Shown one piece after another: positions 62,558-64,000 of a stretch of DNA of 64,000 bases. The position numbers and the translations under genes were made by a program. Origin of the DNA: Lutimaribacter degradans (GTDB lineage: Bacteria > Pseudomonadota > Alphaproteobacteria > Rhodobacterales > Rhodobacteraceae); NCBI RefSeq assembly GCF_023703375.1, contig NZ_JAMQGO010000002.1, positions 186,001 through 250,000 of the forward strand, in the 5' to 3' direction. Below the pieces are notes generated by a model. It was given only the letters and a program-made list of their open reading frames with translations, was not told where the DNA came from and ran no database searches. Numbering within the stretch: position 1 is the first letter of the stretch; each line of letters begins with the position of its first letter.

Positions 62558-64000
62558 TCAGTCGTCAAGCCACAGATCATACCAGCTGGAAGAATTCCAA
62601 CGTGGCGTGTTGTGGTGGTTCTTCAACTTCTTGGACGTGACCGAGATGAAGGGATGCTCGATCGCGAAGATCACCGGCAGCTCTTCCATCGCCTTGGCCT
62701 GGATCTCGTGATACATCTCCGCGCGCTTTTCCGGGTCCAGCTCGGATGCCGCGTCGTCGATCATCTGGTCCATCTCGTCGCTTTGCCAGCCGAACTGGTT
62801 GCTCCAGGGTGTGCCCGCGGGTTGCCCCGAGCGCAGCCAGACCATCGTCGAAACCGCAGGGTCGGACCGGAACTGGTGCCAACCATTGGCCGTGTCGAAA
62901 TCATGATCGCGGTACACGCCGTTCAAAAAGCCCGGCGCATCGTTCGTCAGGATTTCCACGTCGATGCCGATCTCGCGCATCGCCTGCGCGTAATACTCGG
63001 CCCAAAGCTGTGTATATTCGCCCCAAGGCGCCGGACGGTGGCGCAACTTGAACCGATAACCACTGTCGGTGACGGGATAGCCCGCCTCGTCCAGCATGGT
63101 TTTTGCCAGCTCGGGGTCATACTCATAGGTTGGCACGTCGTCGGTATAGTTCGCACCGCCCGCACTGGGCACGGGGCCGCGGCCCGGCTTTGCAAAGCCA
63201 CGCATGATGGTCTCGATCGCATAGTCGATATCCAGGCCATGATACATCGCCTGGCGAACCTTCACATCGGCCAGGATGGGGTTGCGGTGGTTGAACTCGA
63301 CGGTCGAGTGGGCAACGTTGTTCTCGTAGCCATCGGTGCCAACATCGAAACGGTCATCATCCGACAGGCGCTCCACGTCGGCCATCGACACGCCGATAAA
63401 GCCGGATTCGTGAACTTCGCCAGCTTCCAGCGCTGCAGCGGCAGCCGACTTGTCCTTGATGAAGCGCCATACGATGCGGTCCAGGTAAGGGTACCCTTCG
63501 CGCCAGTAATCTTCGTTCTTCACGGCCAACACGTACTGGCCGCGTTCGTATTCAACGAACTTGAACGGGCCGGTGCCCACGGGCGCGGTGTTGTATTCAT
63601 TCTTCAGGATGTCCGTGCCTTCATACAGGTGCTTTGGCATCGGATGACCAAGGTCGGGCATGGCCGCCACGAACAGGTCCAGCGGCATCGGCTTTGAATA
63701 GTTGAAAACAGCCGTGTGTGGATCGGTGCAATCCACGCTTTCAAGGCTGGCCTGCAACGCCGACGAATAGTTCAGCAGCTTCTTCCACATCTCGATCGCG
63801 GTAAACGCGACATCATCACAGGTGAAAGGCTCGCCATCATGCCAGTTGACGCCCTCGCGCAACTTGACTGTGATCGCCAGGCCATCGTCAGAGGACGACC
63901 AGTCTGTTGCGAGAACCGGCTCGTACCCATCATAGCTCTTGTCGATCAGCGGTTCGACGATCTTGCCAGATATGTTGTAGACGCCGGTGGAGGCCCGCAG
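62558..64000 (-). CDS. Peptide ABC transporter substrate-binding protein (5' cut by window)
   Basis: The frame is open to the right edge (reading GVYNISGKIVEPLID near the edge), so the gene starts outside. The visible 480 residues are SBP_bac_5: VKLREGVNWHDGEPFTCDDVA, then GTGPFKFVEYERGQYV and NWHQFRSDP-like segments. It delivers the ligand to the permeases encoded next to it. The ligand is not evident from sequence. Confidence 0.92.
   Translation of the reverse strand: MRASTGVYNISGKIVEPLIDKSYDGYEPVLATDWSSSDDGLAITVKLREGVNWHDGEPFTCDDVAFTAIEMWKKLLNYSSALQASLESVDCTDPHTAVFNYSKPMPLDLFVAAMPDLGHPMPKHLYEGTDILKNEYNTAPVGTGPFKFVEYERGQYVLAVKNEDYWREGYPYLDRIVWRFIKDKSAAAAALEAGEVHESGFIGVSMADVERLSDDDRFDVGTDGYENNVAHSTVEFNHRNPILADVKVRQAMYHGLDIDYAIETIMRGFAKPGRGPVPSAGGANYTDDVPTYEYDPELAKTMLDEAGYPVTDSGYRFKLRHRPAPWGEYTQLWAEYYAQAMREIGIDVEILTNDAPGFLNGVYRDHDFDTANGWHQFRSDPAVSTMVWLRSGQPAGTPWSNQFGWQSDEMDQMIDDAASELDPEKRAEMYHEIQAKAMEELPVIFAIEHPFISVTSKKLKNHHNTPRWNSSSWYDLWLDD

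Noticed and set aside
1..64000. CRISPR arrays, rRNA genes and intact insertion sequences
   Set aside because: No regular direct repeats with spacers, no rRNA-like sequence and no transposase were seen.

Overview
The window looks like chromosomal DNA from a high-GC alphaproteobacterium of the Rhodobacteraceae (Roseobacter group). This rests on family content (two DUF6455 proteins, DUF1467, the DsbD-N protein, an ATC-hydrolase peptide-transporter operon), the leuCD/leuB arrangement and overall codon bias. Genus is not claimed.

Layout. 0.2-7.6 kb: leucine biosynthesis (leuC, leuD, then leuB) interrupted by a membrane protein, a secreted EEP-family phosphohydrolase and a divergent epimerase/LysR pair. 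7.6-9.2 kb: a Na/Pi-cotransporter-like protein. 9.35-19.49 kb: a 10.1-kb integrative mobilizable element inserted in the 3' end of tRNA-Pro(CGG), bounded by 49-bp direct repeats with one mismatch. It carries an HTH initiator-like gene with palindromes inside its coding sequence, a mobC-mobA pair with two further mobilization genes nested in another frame of mobA, a HicA-like/HTH pair, a four-gene unit (XRE regulator, two-TM protein, methyltransferase, 1067-aa HIT-PLD-helicase-DUF3427 protein resembling a SauUSI-type modification-dependent restriction enzyme), and an excisionase-like gene plus tyrosine integrase at the right end.

19.5-38 kb is mostly housekeeping: NAD kinase, glyA, an M48 lipoprotein, a histone-deacetylase-family hydrolase, nitroreductase, methylmalonyl-CoA epimerase, an orphan response regulator, a DUF1501/DUF1800 pair, aspS, cfa, a DsbD-N domain protein and YqgE. 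38.8-45.2 kb: a pyrimidine/phospholipid cluster (pyrB, three overlapping PH-domain membrane proteins, a dihydroorotase homologue lacking catalytic residues, plsY) interrupted by an AT-richer ATP-grasp gene with an apparent frameshift at its 5' end. 45-54 kb: ggt, a 2-hydroxyacid dehydrogenase, SH3 proteins, hemP with a putative iron operator, a BON-MscS channel, tRNA-Gln, an AI-2E transporter and very small genes. 54.2-64 kb: a minus-strand operon encoding a peptide-type ABC importer and four enzymes (class V PLP enzyme, FAD oxidoreductase, ATC-hydrolase-family protein, M20 amidohydrolase), probably importing and degrading a small nitrogen or sulfur compound.

The most novel material is the mobile element (intragenic palindromes, nested mob genes, HIT-fused restriction-like effector) and the ATC-hydrolase operon. 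All functions are inferred from sequence reading; no database search was possible.
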